DNA of 64,000 bases from JACJYC01 sp964558465 (GCA_964558465.1 CAZLEF010000023.1:1-64000); one strand, 5' to 3'. Positions 53,011-63,181 are shown, counted from the first letter of the stretch. Numbers and translations are program-made. Notes: generated by a model from the letters alone, not told the origin.

Positions 53011-55209
53011 ATGAAAAATCGGATCCTTTTGCTGATTATTTGTTCATACTGGAGTATCAGCGCCGTTGCCCAAAAAAACATCACCCTTGAGAATATCTGG
53101 CAGGACTACACCTTTATTCCCAACTCCGTCCCCGGATTCAGTTTTATGAACGACGGGCGTCATTATACCCAGATAGAACAAAATAAAATTCAGCAATACG
53201 ATCTGACGACCGGGGCCTTCGTACAAACCGTATTTGATGCGGGCGTCGCAGCCGGTCCCGAATTTCCGGGGCGTTTTGATGATTACGCCTTCAGCGCAGA
53301 TGAAAATAAAATGCTGATCAAATCGGAGACGGAATCGGTTTACAGGCACTCCACAAGGGCAAAGTTTTTTGTGTACGACCGGGAGTCTCAGGAGATCATG
53401 CCTGTATTTCCGACAGACAAGATCATGTATGCAACCTTCAACCCGAAGGCCGATAAAGTTGCTTTTGTTTTTCAAAACAACCTGTTCTATAAAGACCTTG
53501 TATCAGGGGTAACCCGCCAGATCACCAATGACGGCAAACAAAATGCCATTATCAATGGCGCTACCGATTGGGTTTATGAGGAAGAATTTTCTTTTAGTGT
53601 CGCTTTTCAGTGGTCGCCCGACGGCGCGCGCCTCGCCTACTACCGCTTCGATGAGCGCGAGGTGCCGGAAATGACCATGACCCATTTTCGCAATGGCCTT
53701 TATCCCGAATACGAAACTTTTAAATACCCCAAAGTTGGAGAAAACAACGCCAAGGTTTCCGTTTTTTTCTACGACCTGGTCTCCGGCAATGTGGTTAAAG
53801 CCAATACCTGGCTGGACGCGGATCATTATATTCCACGCATCAAATGGACCACAGATCCGCAGAAACTCTGCATTTTCCGGATGAATCGCCATCAGAATCA
53901 ACTGGAATTGCTGCTCGCCGATGCCTCCACCGGTGCGACCCAACTTTTATTAAAAGAAACCAATCAATATTACATCGATATCCATGATAACCTCCGGTTT
54001 CTTTCCGACGGCAAACATTTCCTGTGGACCAGCGAAATGAACGGATGGAACCACCTCTACTTGTATGGGATGGACGGCAAACTGGTTCGTCAACTCACGC
54101 AAGGCGAGTGGGAATTGACCAATTTTTACGGGGTGGATGAAAAGAAACAAACCGTCTATTATCAGGCAGCTGAAAAATCACCGTTGGAGCGCCAGGTTTA
54201 CAGCATCGGTATGGATGGCAAACGCAAACAGACCCTGATCGGTCAGAGCGGATGGAACAACGCCCAGTTCAGCAGCACCTTCGATTATTTTGTATTGACC
54301 CATTCGAACATCAATAAAGCGCCAACCTATACGGTTCACAACCGCGATGGCAAGATGGTAAGAAGTATTGAAGGCAACACCGGACTATCGGAACTGCAAA
54401 AAGACTACGGGGTAAGCCCGATGGAATTTTTCAAATTCAAAACCAGCGAAGGGGTGGAACTCAACGGGTGGATGCTCAAACCGGCGGATTTTAACCCCGC
54501 TGTAAAATACCCGGTTTTTATGACCCTGTACGGCGGTCCGGGCAGCCAGGAGGTAACCGATAGCTGGAAAGGCCAGAATTACTGGTGGTACCAAATGCTG
54601 GCTCAGCAGGGGTTCATTGTCGCCTGTGTGGACAATCGTGGCACCGGAGGCCGGGGAGAAGCGTTTAAAAAAACGACCTATCTGCAGTTGGGCAAATACG
54701 AAACCATCGATCAGATCGAAGCCGCCAGATACCTGGGAAGTTTACCATACGCCGATCCAGGCCGCATCGGCATCTTCGGCTGGAGTTACGGCGGGTTCAT
54801 GTCCACGTCCTGCCTCTTCAAAGGCAACGACGTCTTCAAGGCGGCAATCGCGGTGGCGCCCGTCACAAGCTGGCGCTGGTACGACACCATCTACACCGAA
54901 CGCTACATGCGCACGGAAGAAGAAAACCCGGATGGTTACCGCGACAATTCGCCGGTCAACTTTGCCGACCGGCTGAAAGGCAGCTATCTGCTCGTACACG
55001 GCATGGGGGATGACAACGTCCATTTCCAGAACACTGCAGAAATCACCAATGCGCTCATTGACGCCAACAAACAGTATGACACCTATTTTTATCCCAACAG
55101 GAATCACGGCATTTACGGGGGTAAAACCCGGATCCACCTGTATCAGAAAATGACCAATTTTTTGAATGAAAGGGTGAAGGGTACAGGCAATTCATCCGTG
55201 AGGCCCTGA
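53011..55209 (+). CDS. Dipeptidyl-peptidase IV-type serine peptidase (S9 family)
   Basis: The 732-residue secreted enzyme has a signal peptide (MKNRILLLIICSYWSISAVA), an N-terminal beta-propeller (about 40-470, DPPIV_N type, with the EEEFSF segment that binds the substrate amino terminus) and a C-terminal alpha/beta hydrolase. The triad is Ser592 in GWSYGG, Asp667 or Asp668 in HGMGDDNV and His699 in RNHGIYGG. It removes X-Pro or X-Ala dipeptides from peptides in the periplasm. It follows the terminator of the BlaI/M56 operon, so it has its own promoter; a weak TAACTTTA lies near 52979. Confidence 0.95.
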   Translation: MKNRILLLIICSYWSISAVAQKNITLENIWQDYTFIPNSVPGFSFMNDGRHYTQIEQNKIQQYDLTTGAFVQTVFDAGVAAGPEFPGRFDDYAFSADENKMLIKSETESVYRHSTRAKFFVYDRESQEIMPVFPTDKIMYATFNPKADKVAFVFQNNLFYKDLVSGVTRQITNDGKQNAIINGATDWVYEEEFSFSVAFQWSPDGARLAYYRFDEREVPEMTMTHFRNGLYPEYETFKYPKVGENNAKVSVFFYDLVSGNVVKANTWLDADHYIPRIKWTTDPQKLCIFRMNRHQNQLELLLADASTGATQLLLKETNQYYIDIHDNLRFLSDGKHFLWTSEMNGWNHLYLYGMDGKLVRQLTQGEWELTNFYGVDEKKQTVYYQAAEKSPLERQVYSIGMDGKRKQTLIGQSGWNNAQFSSTFDYFVLTHSNINKAPTYTVHNRDGKMVRSIEGNTGLSELQKDYGVSPMEFFKFKTSEGVELNGWMLKPADFNPAVKYPVFMTLYGGPGSQEVTDSWKGQNYWWYQMLAQQGFIVACVDNRGTGGRGEAFKKTTYLQLGKYETIDQIEAARYLGSLPYADPGRIGIFGWSYGGFMSTSCLFKGNDVFKAAIAVAPVTSWRWYDTIYTERYMRTEEENPDGYRDNSPVNFADRLKGSYLLVHGMGDDNVHFQNTAEITNALIDANKQYDTYFYPNRNHGIYGGKTRIHLYQKMTNFLNERVKGTGNSSVRP

Positions 55210-55238
55210 AGTGGGATAAATGGTAGTTATTTCAAAAA

Positions 55239-56684
55239 TTAAACATTAATAAACCGGTATAATAGCCTCAAAAACCGCTCTGCCCGCGGGCCGTACGGCG
55301 GAAAGATCACTTTCAGCCCCGAGCCCAGAAACCGGCGGTGCATCATGCTCCTTTCGTTGCAAAATTCCTTGAAACCCGCTAGTCCAAGGCTGCGCCCGAT
55401 GCCGCTGTTGTTGACCCCGCCCATAGGAAGATGCGGGTTGCTGAACCCCATGAGGTAATCATTGATTATAGTGCTGCCGGCAGAAGTATGGCTCATGACA
55501 TACCGGATGTTTTTAGGGTTCTTGCTGGCCATATAAAGGGTTAGCGGCTTCGGACGGCGATTGATGATTTCCGGCAGTTCTTCCGTATTCCGGTAGGTCA
55601 ATACCGGGAGGACCGGGCCAAAGATCTCCTCCTGCAGAATATTCATCGATTCGTCGACGCCGGTTAAAACGGTGGGAGCAAGAAACAAGTCTTTTTCATC
55701 ATGCTTTCCGCTGATGACGGCTTTGGCGCCTTTTTCAAGCGCGTCTTCCACCAGGGCTTTGACCCGGTTGAAGTGTCGGAGATTGATGATCCGCGGCAGG
55801 CTTTTGGAAGCCTGGATCCCGGCGCCGTTTTCGTTGAAATATTGATTTAACGCCGCCTGATAATGATGTAAAAAAGGTTCCAGAACGGATTCGTGAACAA
55901 TGGCATAATCTGGCGCCACACAAGTTTGCCCGTTGTTAAATTGTTTGGCCCAGGCCATTTTTTCGGCAGCCAGGACCACATTGGCTGACGGATCCACAAT
56001 TGCCGGGGATTTCCCACCCAGTTCCAGGGTCACCGAGGTCAGGTTTTTTGCGGCTGCGGCCATCACGATCTTGCCAACGGCCGGGCTGCCGGTAAAGTGA
56101 ATATGGTTGAACGGCATTTCCAGCAAGGCCGTTGCCGTTTCGACATCCCCCTCTACTACCGCCAACTCGCTTTCCTCAAACAGGGAAGATAAAAACCGTT
56201 TGATAAAAGCCGAGGTATGGGGCGTCAGCTCCGACGGTTTCAACACCACGGTATTCCCCGCCGCAATTGCGTAAACCAAAGGACAAAAAGCCAGCAGAAC
56301 CGGGTAATTCCACGGCGCTATGATCAATACCTGGCCCTTGGGCTCCAACTGCAGGTACGACCTGATGCCCAATAAAGGCAACGGCGTCGGGACGCCATGC
56401 GGAGCGAGCCAGCGGGATATATTCTGCCGGATATGCAGAATATAACTCGATACCGTACCAACTTCGCTGGCATAAGCCTCAATGGGCGGTTTGCGGAAAT
56501 CTTTTTGCATTGCCTCCGCCAACACCGCCAGCCATTCCGGGGAGTTGAGCGCAACCCTCAGTTTTTCCAGTTTGGCGAGCCGGGTTTTTACAGCGGTCCG
56601 GCCCAGTTCCGGCGCCGATTTTTTTTGCAAGTTAAAAATGCGGAGGACTTCCGGCCTGATATCCGGAACGGTTGATGGATTCAT
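55239..56684 (-). CDS. Aldehyde dehydrogenase (NAD(P)+)
   Basis: The 481-residue protein has the complete ALDH set: the Asn in APWNYP (Asn126), the Rossmann motif HFTGSPAVGK (about 196-205), catalytic Glu221 in VTLELGGKSP and Cys255 in NGQTCVAPDY. The hydrophobic C-terminal tail resembles ALDH3-type fatty aldehyde dehydrogenases. It lies 47 bases downstream of a long-chain acyl-CoA ligase gene, suggesting fatty aldehyde or alkane-related lipid metabolism; substrate inferred. Confidence 0.95.
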   Translation of the reverse strand: MNPSTVPDIRPEVLRIFNLQKKSAPELGRTAVKTRLAKLEKLRVALNSPEWLAVLAEAMQKDFRKPPIEAYASEVGTVSSYILHIRQNISRWLAPHGVPTPLPLLGIRSYLQLEPKGQVLIIAPWNYPVLLAFCPLVYAIAAGNTVVLKPSELTPHTSAFIKRFLSSLFEESELAVVEGDVETATALLEMPFNHIHFTGSPAVGKIVMAAAAKNLTSVTLELGGKSPAIVDPSANVVLAAEKMAWAKQFNNGQTCVAPDYAIVHESVLEPFLHHYQAALNQYFNENGAGIQASKSLPRIINLRHFNRVKALVEDALEKGAKAVISGKHDEKDLFLAPTVLTGVDESMNILQEEIFGPVLPVLTYRNTEELPEIINRRPKPLTLYMASKNPKNIRYVMSHTSAGSTIINDYLMGFSNPHLPMGGVNNSGIGRSLGLAGFKEFCNERSMMHRRFLGSGLKVIFPPYGPRAERFLRLLYRFINV

Positions 56685-56731
56685 GCAATTGGATCATTAT
56701 AATAAATGGAACAACGCTGCAGAAGCAGGGT

Positions 56732-58417
56732 TTATTCCCAAACAATGCTTTCTTTTTGATTGGTCCATTCCTGCAAAAAAGGCTCGTAATGCCGGGATAA
56801 AACATTGCGTTTGATCTTAAGGGTCGGCGTGAGGATGCCGTTTTCAATGTTCCAGTCTTCCTTCACCACCACCACTGCCCGGATCCGTTCGAAAGCAGCA
56901 AGGGATTGATTTACAGATTCGAGGGTCTTGGAAAGGCTTTCCGTCACAGATGGCTGCCCGGCTTTTTTGCCGGTTTCCGACAAGGTGATCAGAGCCACCG
57001 GCTGCGGCAGCGACATACCTACCACGCATACCTGTTCGATAAAATCGTTTTTGGCAAGTCCGGATTCCATGGGGCCTGGAACAATAAACTTGCCTTTGGA
57101 AGATTTGAACGTATCACTTACCCGGCCGGTGATCTTCAGGTAACCTTCCTCGTCGAGCAGCCCCTGGTCGCCGGAATACAGCCAGCCATCCCGAAGCACT
57201 TGCCTGGTTTTGTCTTCATCCTTATAATATCCCCGCATCAGCCAGGGAGCGGTCATCCGGATCTCGCCGGATTGATCGTCAATCTTCACTGCAACCATTT
57301 GTAAGGGTTTACCTACTACCCCGGACTTAATACCCTTGAGCGGCATCAGGGTACAGCCGCCGCAATTTTCAGTCATGCCGTAAACCTCGAGGATGGGCAT
57401 ACCCAGGCGCAGAAACCAATCTTTGAGTGAATCCGGCATCGGAGCAGCCCCGGTCAGCAGGATCCTGGCCTGGCCAAGCCCGAGTCCGGTTCGGATTTTC
57501 TTTTTGATCAGGGAAGAGACAAGGGGTATTCGGAGCAGCGTGTCCAGTTTTTTCTGCGGCAGTTTTTTCAGGATGCCCTGCTGGAATTTCGACCATATCC
57601 GCGGGACTGCCAGGAAGGTGTTGGGCTGAGTGGATTGGAGGTTCTGGACAAAAGCGTCCATGTTCTCAACAAAAGAAATGCTGCCTCCGGTATAAATGGC
57701 GGCGCATTCAACAATCAACCGTTCGGCAATATGGTTGAGCGGCAAATAAGAAAAATACCGGTTTTCCTTGAATCCGAACAGGCGGAGGTTGTTGTACTTT
57801 TTTTCAATCTGGATCAGTAAAGCCGGGGATTTATATTCCAGCATCACCCCCTTGGGCGTGCCTGTTGTCCCGGAAGTGAAAAGGATCGTCCATAAATCAC
57901 CGGGGGCGGGATAAGGGTCCTGCCGGATGGGAAGGCTCCGCTCCAGGATGTCTTCCCATTTTTGAGCGCCGGTAATTTTTGCATTGCCGGGGTATTCCGG
58001 AAATGCGATCAGAGGCAAACCGGGTGGTATGGCAGATTTCAAATTGTCCCAATCATCCAGTTTTCCAACAAAAAGGGCTTTTACATCGCTTAGCCCCAAA
58101 ACTTCATTTAGCTGAGCAGGCGTGAGCGTCGGGTAAAAAGGCACGGAAATACACCCGGCCATCATGATAGCCAGGTCGGCAAGGATCCAATGGCTGCAAT
58201 TTTTTGATACCAGACCGACATGATCGCCGGGTTGGAGGCCCAGGGAATGTAAAAAGGCAGCTATTTTTCGGGCCTGTTTTCCGGCTTCCGACCAACTGAT
58301 TTTGACCCATTCCCGGCCAAAAGGCTGAAGAAGAAAAGGTGCGTCAGGGATGGATTTTTCCCAGGCGTAAAAAGCATCCAGAATGGTTTCAAGTTGGCCG
58401 TCGGTTGTTTGTTGCAT
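56732..58417 (-). CDS. Long-chain acyl-CoA ligase (AMP-binding)
   Basis: The 561-residue enzyme has the AMP-binding P-loop ILFTSGTTGTPKGVMLEY (about residues 172-189), the VYGMTENCGGC region and the WLYSGDQG motif (about 406-413), followed by the TGRVSDTFKSSKGKFI hinge. It activates fatty acids to acyl-CoA via an acyl adenylate. Length is slightly shorter than many FadD proteins but within range. It is probably transcribed with the aldehyde dehydrogenase gene. Confidence 0.93.
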   Translation of the reverse strand: MQQTTDGQLETILDAFYAWEKSIPDAPFLLQPFGREWVKISWSEAGKQARKIAAFLHSLGLQPGDHVGLVSKNCSHWILADLAIMMAGCISVPFYPTLTPAQLNEVLGLSDVKALFVGKLDDWDNLKSAIPPGLPLIAFPEYPGNAKITGAQKWEDILERSLPIRQDPYPAPGDLWTILFTSGTTGTPKGVMLEYKSPALLIQIEKKYNNLRLFGFKENRYFSYLPLNHIAERLIVECAAIYTGGSISFVENMDAFVQNLQSTQPNTFLAVPRIWSKFQQGILKKLPQKKLDTLLRIPLVSSLIKKKIRTGLGLGQARILLTGAAPMPDSLKDWFLRLGMPILEVYGMTENCGGCTLMPLKGIKSGVVGKPLQMVAVKIDDQSGEIRMTAPWLMRGYYKDEDKTRQVLRDGWLYSGDQGLLDEEGYLKITGRVSDTFKSSKGKFIVPGPMESGLAKNDFIEQVCVVGMSLPQPVALITLSETGKKAGQPSVTESLSKTLESVNQSLAAFERIRAVVVVKEDWNIENGILTPTLKIKRNVLSRHYEPFLQEWTNQKESIVWE

Positions 58418-58437
58418 ATTGTGTTATTTGCGGTTAT

Positions 58438-59100
58438 TCAATTCAATAATGAAGTCGTTGCTTTTTTGAGCCGTTTGTTCATCCGGATCACCCGCTTGCG
58501 AAAATGTTTTTCGAACTGTCGGTCCTTGCTGGTTACGTAAGTAAATGCAAGCCCTGCGTTATTCACGGAAAAAGCGTAGGGAAACGGCGCCTTCAATTCC
58601 TCCATTTTTTCATCCATGAAGATCATCGCCTCGGCTCGCACCGTAGAGCTTGGATCTGTAAAAGCAAATTTAAGCACCAGGAATGGAATATTATCTATTC
58701 CCGCCAACGGATCGATTTCGAGCCTTTCATTCAGGAAGATTCCATTACGGGCGCCCTTTAACAACTGGTGCGATGCCGTATCATGCATAAAATACAAAGG
58801 GCATAGTTTAAACTCCTCTTTTAAAATCTGAATGATCGACCGGTTTCTTTTCCCGGTTTTAGTTTCCGTTTCTGCCAAAAACCGTTCTATTCGCTTTTTT
58901 TGACCCTCTCCAATTTCCGGATTTCCGAGCATTTCCTTGTAAGCTTCTATTTTCCGGTGGTTGCTGACCAACCTGACGATCAGGACGCCGTCCTGCAAAG
59001 TCTGTGCTGCTGATCTGGCCCGTTCTTTTGCAGATTGAGCGCTTGCCGTAAAGGATAGGGCGACGGCCATTAAAATGATCGGAACAATTTGGCATCTCAT
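58438..59100 (-). CDS. Uncharacterised secreted protein
   Basis: The 220-residue protein has a signal peptide (MRCQIVPIILMAVALSFTASA, cleavage near SAQS). The mature part is charged and mostly helical, with KERARSAAQTLQDGVLIVRL at the start and a basic C-terminus (FRKRVIRMNKRLKKATT). Homologues in this group appear to be unknown-function envelope proteins. It lies upstream of the acyl-CoA ligase gene and diverges from moxR. Confidence 0.7.
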   Translation of the reverse strand: MRCQIVPIILMAVALSFTASAQSAKERARSAAQTLQDGVLIVRLVSNHRKIEAYKEMLGNPEIGEGQKKRIERFLAETETKTGKRNRSIIQILKEEFKLCPLYFMHDTASHQLLKGARNGIFLNERLEIDPLAGIDNIPFLVLKFAFTDPSSTVRAEAMIFMDEKMEELKAPFPYAFSVNNAGLAFTYVTSKDRQFEKHFRKRVIRMNKRLKKATTSLLN

Positions 59101-59110
59101 GCTTTATGCT

Positions 59111-59141
59111 TTTGTTATGCTGAAAAAAAATTGCAATTTTG
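59111..59141 (+). promoter_or_regulatory. Promoter of the moxR operon
   Basis: TTTG (59111-59114) and CAATTTTG (59134-59141) are spaced by exactly 19 bases, one mismatch from consensus. Predicted transcription start near 59147, about 40 bases before the moxR ATG. Confidence 0.65.
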
Positions 59142-59186
59142 CACCCCTGCGCGAACAAATCGTCCAGACTTCATAAACTTTCTTTT

Positions 59187-60185
59187 ATGACACAATCGGT
59201 GGACATAGAAGCGCTCAATCAGCAAATTTACATAGACAGCGCTTTTGTAGCCAAATTAAATGAAGAAACAGCAAAAGTCATCGTCGGCCAACAATACATG
59301 ATCGACCGTTTGCTGCTCGGATTGCTCACCAGAGGGCATATCCTGCTGGAGGGTTTGCCCGGCCTGGCCAAAACCCTGGCGATCAAAAGTCTGTCAAAGG
59401 CGATTGACGCCAAATTCAGCCGGATACAATTTACGCCTGATCTGCTCCCGGCGGATATCATCGGAACCATGATCTACAACCCCAGCAAAAACGAGTTTTC
59501 CGTCCGGAAAGGCCCGATCTTTGCCAACTTTATTCTTGCCGATGAGATCAACCGGGCCCCGGCCAAGGTGCAGAGCGCATTACTCGAAGCGATGCAGGAA
59601 CACCAGGTCACAATAGGGACCGAATCCTATTTTCTTGAAGAACCCTTCCTGGTGCTGGCCACCCAAAACCCCATCGAACAAGAGGGGACTTACCCGCTCC
59701 CGGAAGCCCAGGTGGACCGCTTCATGCTCAAAGTCAAGATCACTTATCCAAACAAGGAAGAAGAACAGGAAATTATCCGGCGGAACCTGAAGAGCGACCA
59801 GTTTGAAGAGATCCACAAAGTGGTCAATCCCCAGGAGATTTTAAACGCTCGGGAGTCGGTCCGGAAAGTCTACATGGATGAAAAGATAGAGCGATATATC
59901 CTCAATATTGTTTTTGCCACCCGCTTCCCTGCCGAACACGGATTGAAGGACCTGCAGCCGCTTATCAGCTACGGCGGATCACCGAGGGCGAGCATTGCGC
60001 TGGCAGCCGCATCCAAAGCTTACGCGTTTTTGCGCCGGCGAGGATATGTGATTCCAGAAGATGTCCGGCAAATCTGTTATGACGTCTTGCGGCACCGGAT
60101 CGGGTTGACCTTCGAAGCCGAGGCAGAGAACATCACCCAGGAAGACATCATCACCAAGGTGCTGAATACGGTAGAAGTCCCCTAG
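59187..60185 (+). CDS. MoxR-family AAA+ ATPase
   Basis: This 332-residue ATPase has Walker A GLPGLAKT (about residues 56-63), Walker B ILADEINRAP (about 116-125), and the sensor/arginine region ATQNPIEQEGTYPLPEAQ. I take the ATG at 59187 (MTQSVDIEALNQQIY) as the start; an upstream in-frame extension has no conserved sequence. MoxR proteins act as chaperones with VWA-domain partners, encoded by the next two genes. Confidence 0.95.
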   Translation: MTQSVDIEALNQQIYIDSAFVAKLNEETAKVIVGQQYMIDRLLLGLLTRGHILLEGLPGLAKTLAIKSLSKAIDAKFSRIQFTPDLLPADIIGTMIYNPSKNEFSVRKGPIFANFILADEINRAPAKVQSALLEAMQEHQVTIGTESYFLEEPFLVLATQNPIEQEGTYPLPEAQVDRFMLKVKITYPNKEEEQEIIRRNLKSDQFEEIHKVVNPQEILNARESVRKVYMDEKIERYILNIVFATRFPAEHGLKDLQPLISYGGSPRASIALAAASKAYAFLRRRGYVIPEDVRQICYDVLRHRIGLTFEAEAENITQEDIITKVLNTVEVP

Positions 60186-60205
60186 CCAATGTACAAAAGA
60201 AGGTA

Positions 60206-61075
60206 ATGGAAACCAGCGACCTCCTCAAAAAAGTGCGGAAAATCGAGATCAAATCCAAGGGTTTGAGCAATCACATTTTTTCGGGAGAATACCATTCCGC
60301 TTTTAAGGGCAGGGGGATGTCGTTCAGTGAAGTGCGCAGTTATCAATACGGGGATGATGTCCGGGATATCGATTGGAACGTGACGGCCCGCACCGGCGAA
60401 CCCTATGTCAAAGTTTTTGAAGAAGAAAGGGAATTGACCGTGATGCTGCTGGTAGATGTCAGCCAATCTGCTTTTTTTGGAACCGTTGAACAACTCAAAA
60501 CAGAAATCATTACTGAAATTTGCGCCGTTTTGGCCTTCTCAGCCATCAATAACAATGATAAAGTCGGCGTTCTGTTTTTCTCCGACCGCGTCGAAAAATT
60601 TATTCCGCCCAAAAAAGGCCGCCAACATATTTTGAGGATCATCAGGGAACTGATCGACTTTCAACCCATCGGAAGAGGAACCCGTATTGCCGCAGCCCTG
60701 GAACATTTTAACAATGCGATCAAAAAACGGTGCATTTGTTTTATTCTGTCTGATTTCCAGGATGCAGACTTCGAATCACCCTTGCGGATCGCGGCCAAAA
60801 GGCATGATCTCGTTGGCCTGCAACTGACCGACCCATCGGAAGCCGGACTGCCGGACATCGGCCTTGTCCGGGCCGTCGACCCCGAAACAGGCGCATTGCA
60901 ATGGGTGGATACTTCTTCAAAGTGGCTGCGGAAAGAATATGCTGACCGGTTTCGGCGCAATTACCAGTACTTTAAAACCGTATTTGTGAAATGCGGCGCA
61001 GACCAGATTTCCATTCGGACGGACGAATCATACGTGAAAGCGCTTCAAAGATTCTTTCAGAAACGAATGGGATAA
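60206..61075 (+). CDS. DUF58 domain protein
   Basis: The 289-residue protein contains the DUF58 signature (SFSEVRSYQYGDDVRDIDWN, about residues 33-52) and a VWA-like fold with the MIDAS start VDVSQS (about 88-93). It is the usual partner of MoxR in Bacteroidota bat operons. It starts 20 bases after moxR and ends 13 bases before the BatA-type gene. Confidence 0.94.
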   Translation: METSDLLKKVRKIEIKSKGLSNHIFSGEYHSAFKGRGMSFSEVRSYQYGDDVRDIDWNVTARTGEPYVKVFEEERELTVMLLVDVSQSAFFGTVEQLKTEIITEICAVLAFSAINNNDKVGVLFFSDRVEKFIPPKKGRQHILRIIRELIDFQPIGRGTRIAAALEHFNNAIKKRCICFILSDFQDADFESPLRIAAKRHDLVGLQLTDPSEAGLPDIGLVRAVDPETGALQWVDTSSKWLRKEYADRFRRNYQYFKTVFVKCGADQISIRTDESYVKALQRFFQKRMG

Positions 61076-61088
61076 CCCTAATCAGGGG

Positions 61089-63068
61089 ATGGAACGAATT
61101 TTTGGAATGAAAAATATCTTGCTCATATCGGGGTTGTGCATGGGGTTGTCGCCCGCTTTCGGGCAGGCAACGATCAAAGCCGCATTGGACAGCAGTCGCA
61201 TTCTGATCGGCGATCAGATAAAACTGCATTTTGATATTTCCCTGGATAAGAAGGCCCAACTCCTGGATGTTGATTTTTCCGTAATTGACTCGACCAAGGG
61301 TATTGAAGTACTCGAGTCCAGGGAGCTTCAGGAAACCCCTTCCGAATCGGAAAAACTTTATTTTACCGACTATAAACTGACCTCTTTTGACTCGGGCTAT
61401 TACCGGATCCCGCCGGTGGTCATGCATTACCTCTACAATGGGGATACCGGACGGGTGCAAACCAACGAACTGGCGATTTGGGTCAGGACCATTCCCATTC
61501 AATCGGATACTACCCAGGTAATGCCCATCAAGCCGATCCTTACCGAACCGCTGAAATTCCGGGATTTTATGCCCTATATTTTGATCGGAATCAGCGCTGT
61601 TCTGATCGGATTATTGGTCTATTGGCTGGCCAGAAAAAACAAACCCGGGCAGCCCGAACTTCCTCCAACCATGCCGCCTCCGCACCAGATCGCGCTCAGC
61701 AGGTTACGCGCACTGGAAAAAGCCCAGCTCTGGCAAAAAGGCGAGCTCAAAAACTATTACACCCAACTTACGGAAATCATCAGGGAATATGTCGAGGGCC
61801 GGTTTAACGTGCCTGCCCCGGAATTGACCACAGAAGAAACATTGGAGCTGTTAAAACGCCAAACCCTGAGCAACGAGTGGATCACGAATCTGGGGTATTT
61901 GCTCAGAAGCGCCGATCTGGTGAAATTTGCAAAGGCTGAACCCGGGATTTCTCTTCATACAGAATTCCTGAAAAACGCAGTGGATTTTGTCCACGCTACC
62001 CGGGAGGCAGATCCGGCGCCGAATGACAGGCAAGAAAATCAAACCGCACTTTCCGGGTTTTTACCTGTGGTAATGGTCGGAGGATGGCAAATTGCCCATC
62101 CCTGGTTTTTACTGCTCCTGGTGTTCATCCCGCTTCTGGGTTGGTTTTATGCCAAAAATATCACAAGAAGATACTCCAGTATCCGGATACCTTCCCTTGG
62201 AGGATTGAACGCCGGATCTATCCGGACCAGATTGCGCCCCTTGCTGCCATTTTTCAGGGCAATTGCTTTCGCCTTGCTGGTCATTGCGCTGGCGCGTCCG
62301 CAGAAAATGCTCAAGGAGGAAAATATCACAGCAGAAGGTATTGATATCGCCCTTGCCATGGACTTGTCGAGCAGCATGCTCGCTCAGGATTTTCAACCCA
62401 ACAGATTGGAAGTCAGCAAAAGGGTAGCAAGGGATTTTGTAGCCAAAAGACCCTATGACCGCATAGGTGTAGTTGTTTTTGCAGGAGAAGCATACACACA
62501 ATGTCCTTTGACAACCGACCACAGCATTCTTGATTTTTTTCTGGCCAAACTGGAATGCGGGTTATTACGCGACGGTACAGCAATCGGCATGGGGCTCGCC
62601 ACGGCAGTGAACCGCCTTCAGGACAGCAAAGCCAAAAGCAAAGTGATCATTTTATTGACGGACGGAGTCAATAATACCGGATATCAGTCCCCGGAACTGG
62701 CCGCCCGCCTGGCAAAAGAACTGGCCATTAAGGTTTATACAATAGGGGTGGGTTCGATCGGTGAAACCCTCATTCCTGTCAGCCGCAGCAACGACGGCAG
62801 GTATATTTTTGACATTGCAAGAGTAGAAATTGACGAAGAACTGCTCCAGGAAATTGCCGATATGACCGGCGGGAAGTATTTCCGGGCCCAGGATGCTGAA
62901 AGCCTTGAACGGATCTATCAGGCGATTGATGAACTGGAAAAAACAGAAATTGAGGTTACAACGATCAAACGGTACAGCGAAGAATACCACTACTTTATGT
63001 TTTGGGGCCTGTTTTTTCTCCTTTTGGAGTTGGTGTTGCGGTATACCTGGTTGAGGACTGCCCCGTAA
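61089..63068 (+). CDS. batA: BatA-type VWA protein fused to the preceding DUF4381-like/BatD-like domain
   Basis: The single 659-residue frame combines two proteins that are usually separate. Residues 1-310: signal peptide (MKNILLISGLCMGLS if the start is the ATG at 61107), a beta-rich extracytoplasmic domain, one membrane helix (about 162-187) and a helical cytoplasmic domain. Residues about 325-659: BatA, with two N-terminal membrane helices, a VWA domain with MIDAS motif DLSSS (near 420), DGTAIG and LTDGVNN, and a C-terminal helix. The frame is open throughout, without a stop or start at the join. No batB, batC, batD or batE follows. Confidence 0.9.
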   Translation: MERIFGMKNILLISGLCMGLSPAFGQATIKAALDSSRILIGDQIKLHFDISLDKKAQLLDVDFSVIDSTKGIEVLESRELQETPSESEKLYFTDYKLTSFDSGYYRIPPVVMHYLYNGDTGRVQTNELAIWVRTIPIQSDTTQVMPIKPILTEPLKFRDFMPYILIGISAVLIGLLVYWLARKNKPGQPELPPTMPPPHQIALSRLRALEKAQLWQKGELKNYYTQLTEIIREYVEGRFNVPAPELTTEETLELLKRQTLSNEWITNLGYLLRSADLVKFAKAEPGISLHTEFLKNAVDFVHATREADPAPNDRQENQTALSGFLPVVMVGGWQIAHPWFLLLLVFIPLLGWFYAKNITRRYSSIRIPSLGGLNAGSIRTRLRPLLPFFRAIAFALLVIALARPQKMLKEENITAEGIDIALAMDLSSSMLAQDFQPNRLEVSKRVARDFVAKRPYDRIGVVVFAGEAYTQCPLTTDHSILDFFLAKLECGLLRDGTAIGMGLATAVNRLQDSKAKSKVIILLTDGVNNTGYQSPELAARLAKELAIKVYTIGVGSIGETLIPVSRSNDGRYIFDIARVEIDEELLQEIADMTGGKYFRAQDAESLERIYQAIDELEKTEIEVTTIKRYSEEYHYFMFWGLFFLLLELVLRYTWLRTAP

Positions 63069-63100
63069 CCATGAGTCATCCAGAATTTTTTGCTCCTGAC

Positions 63101-63133
63101 ATCATCAATCATCAATCATCAATCATCAATCAA
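63101..63133. repeat. Tandem 7-base repeat (ATCATCA)
   Basis: ATCATCA is repeated 4 full times plus a partial copy. The tail of the array forms a 10-base perfect hairpin stem (AATCATCAAT at 63121-63130 with ATTGATGATT at 63144-63153). Confidence 0.8.
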
Positions 63134-63161
63134 ATATTTTTTTATTGATGATTTAAGATTA

Positions 63162-63181
63162 CACCGCGCCGGGGCGCGGTG
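63162..63181. repeat. G/C-rich perfect palindrome
   Basis: A 20-base perfect palindrome of CACCGCGCC-GG-GGCGCGGTG form lies directly after the A/T hairpin. It could act as a terminator for the BatA gene together with the preceding hairpin or be part of a REP-like element. Confidence 0.6.
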
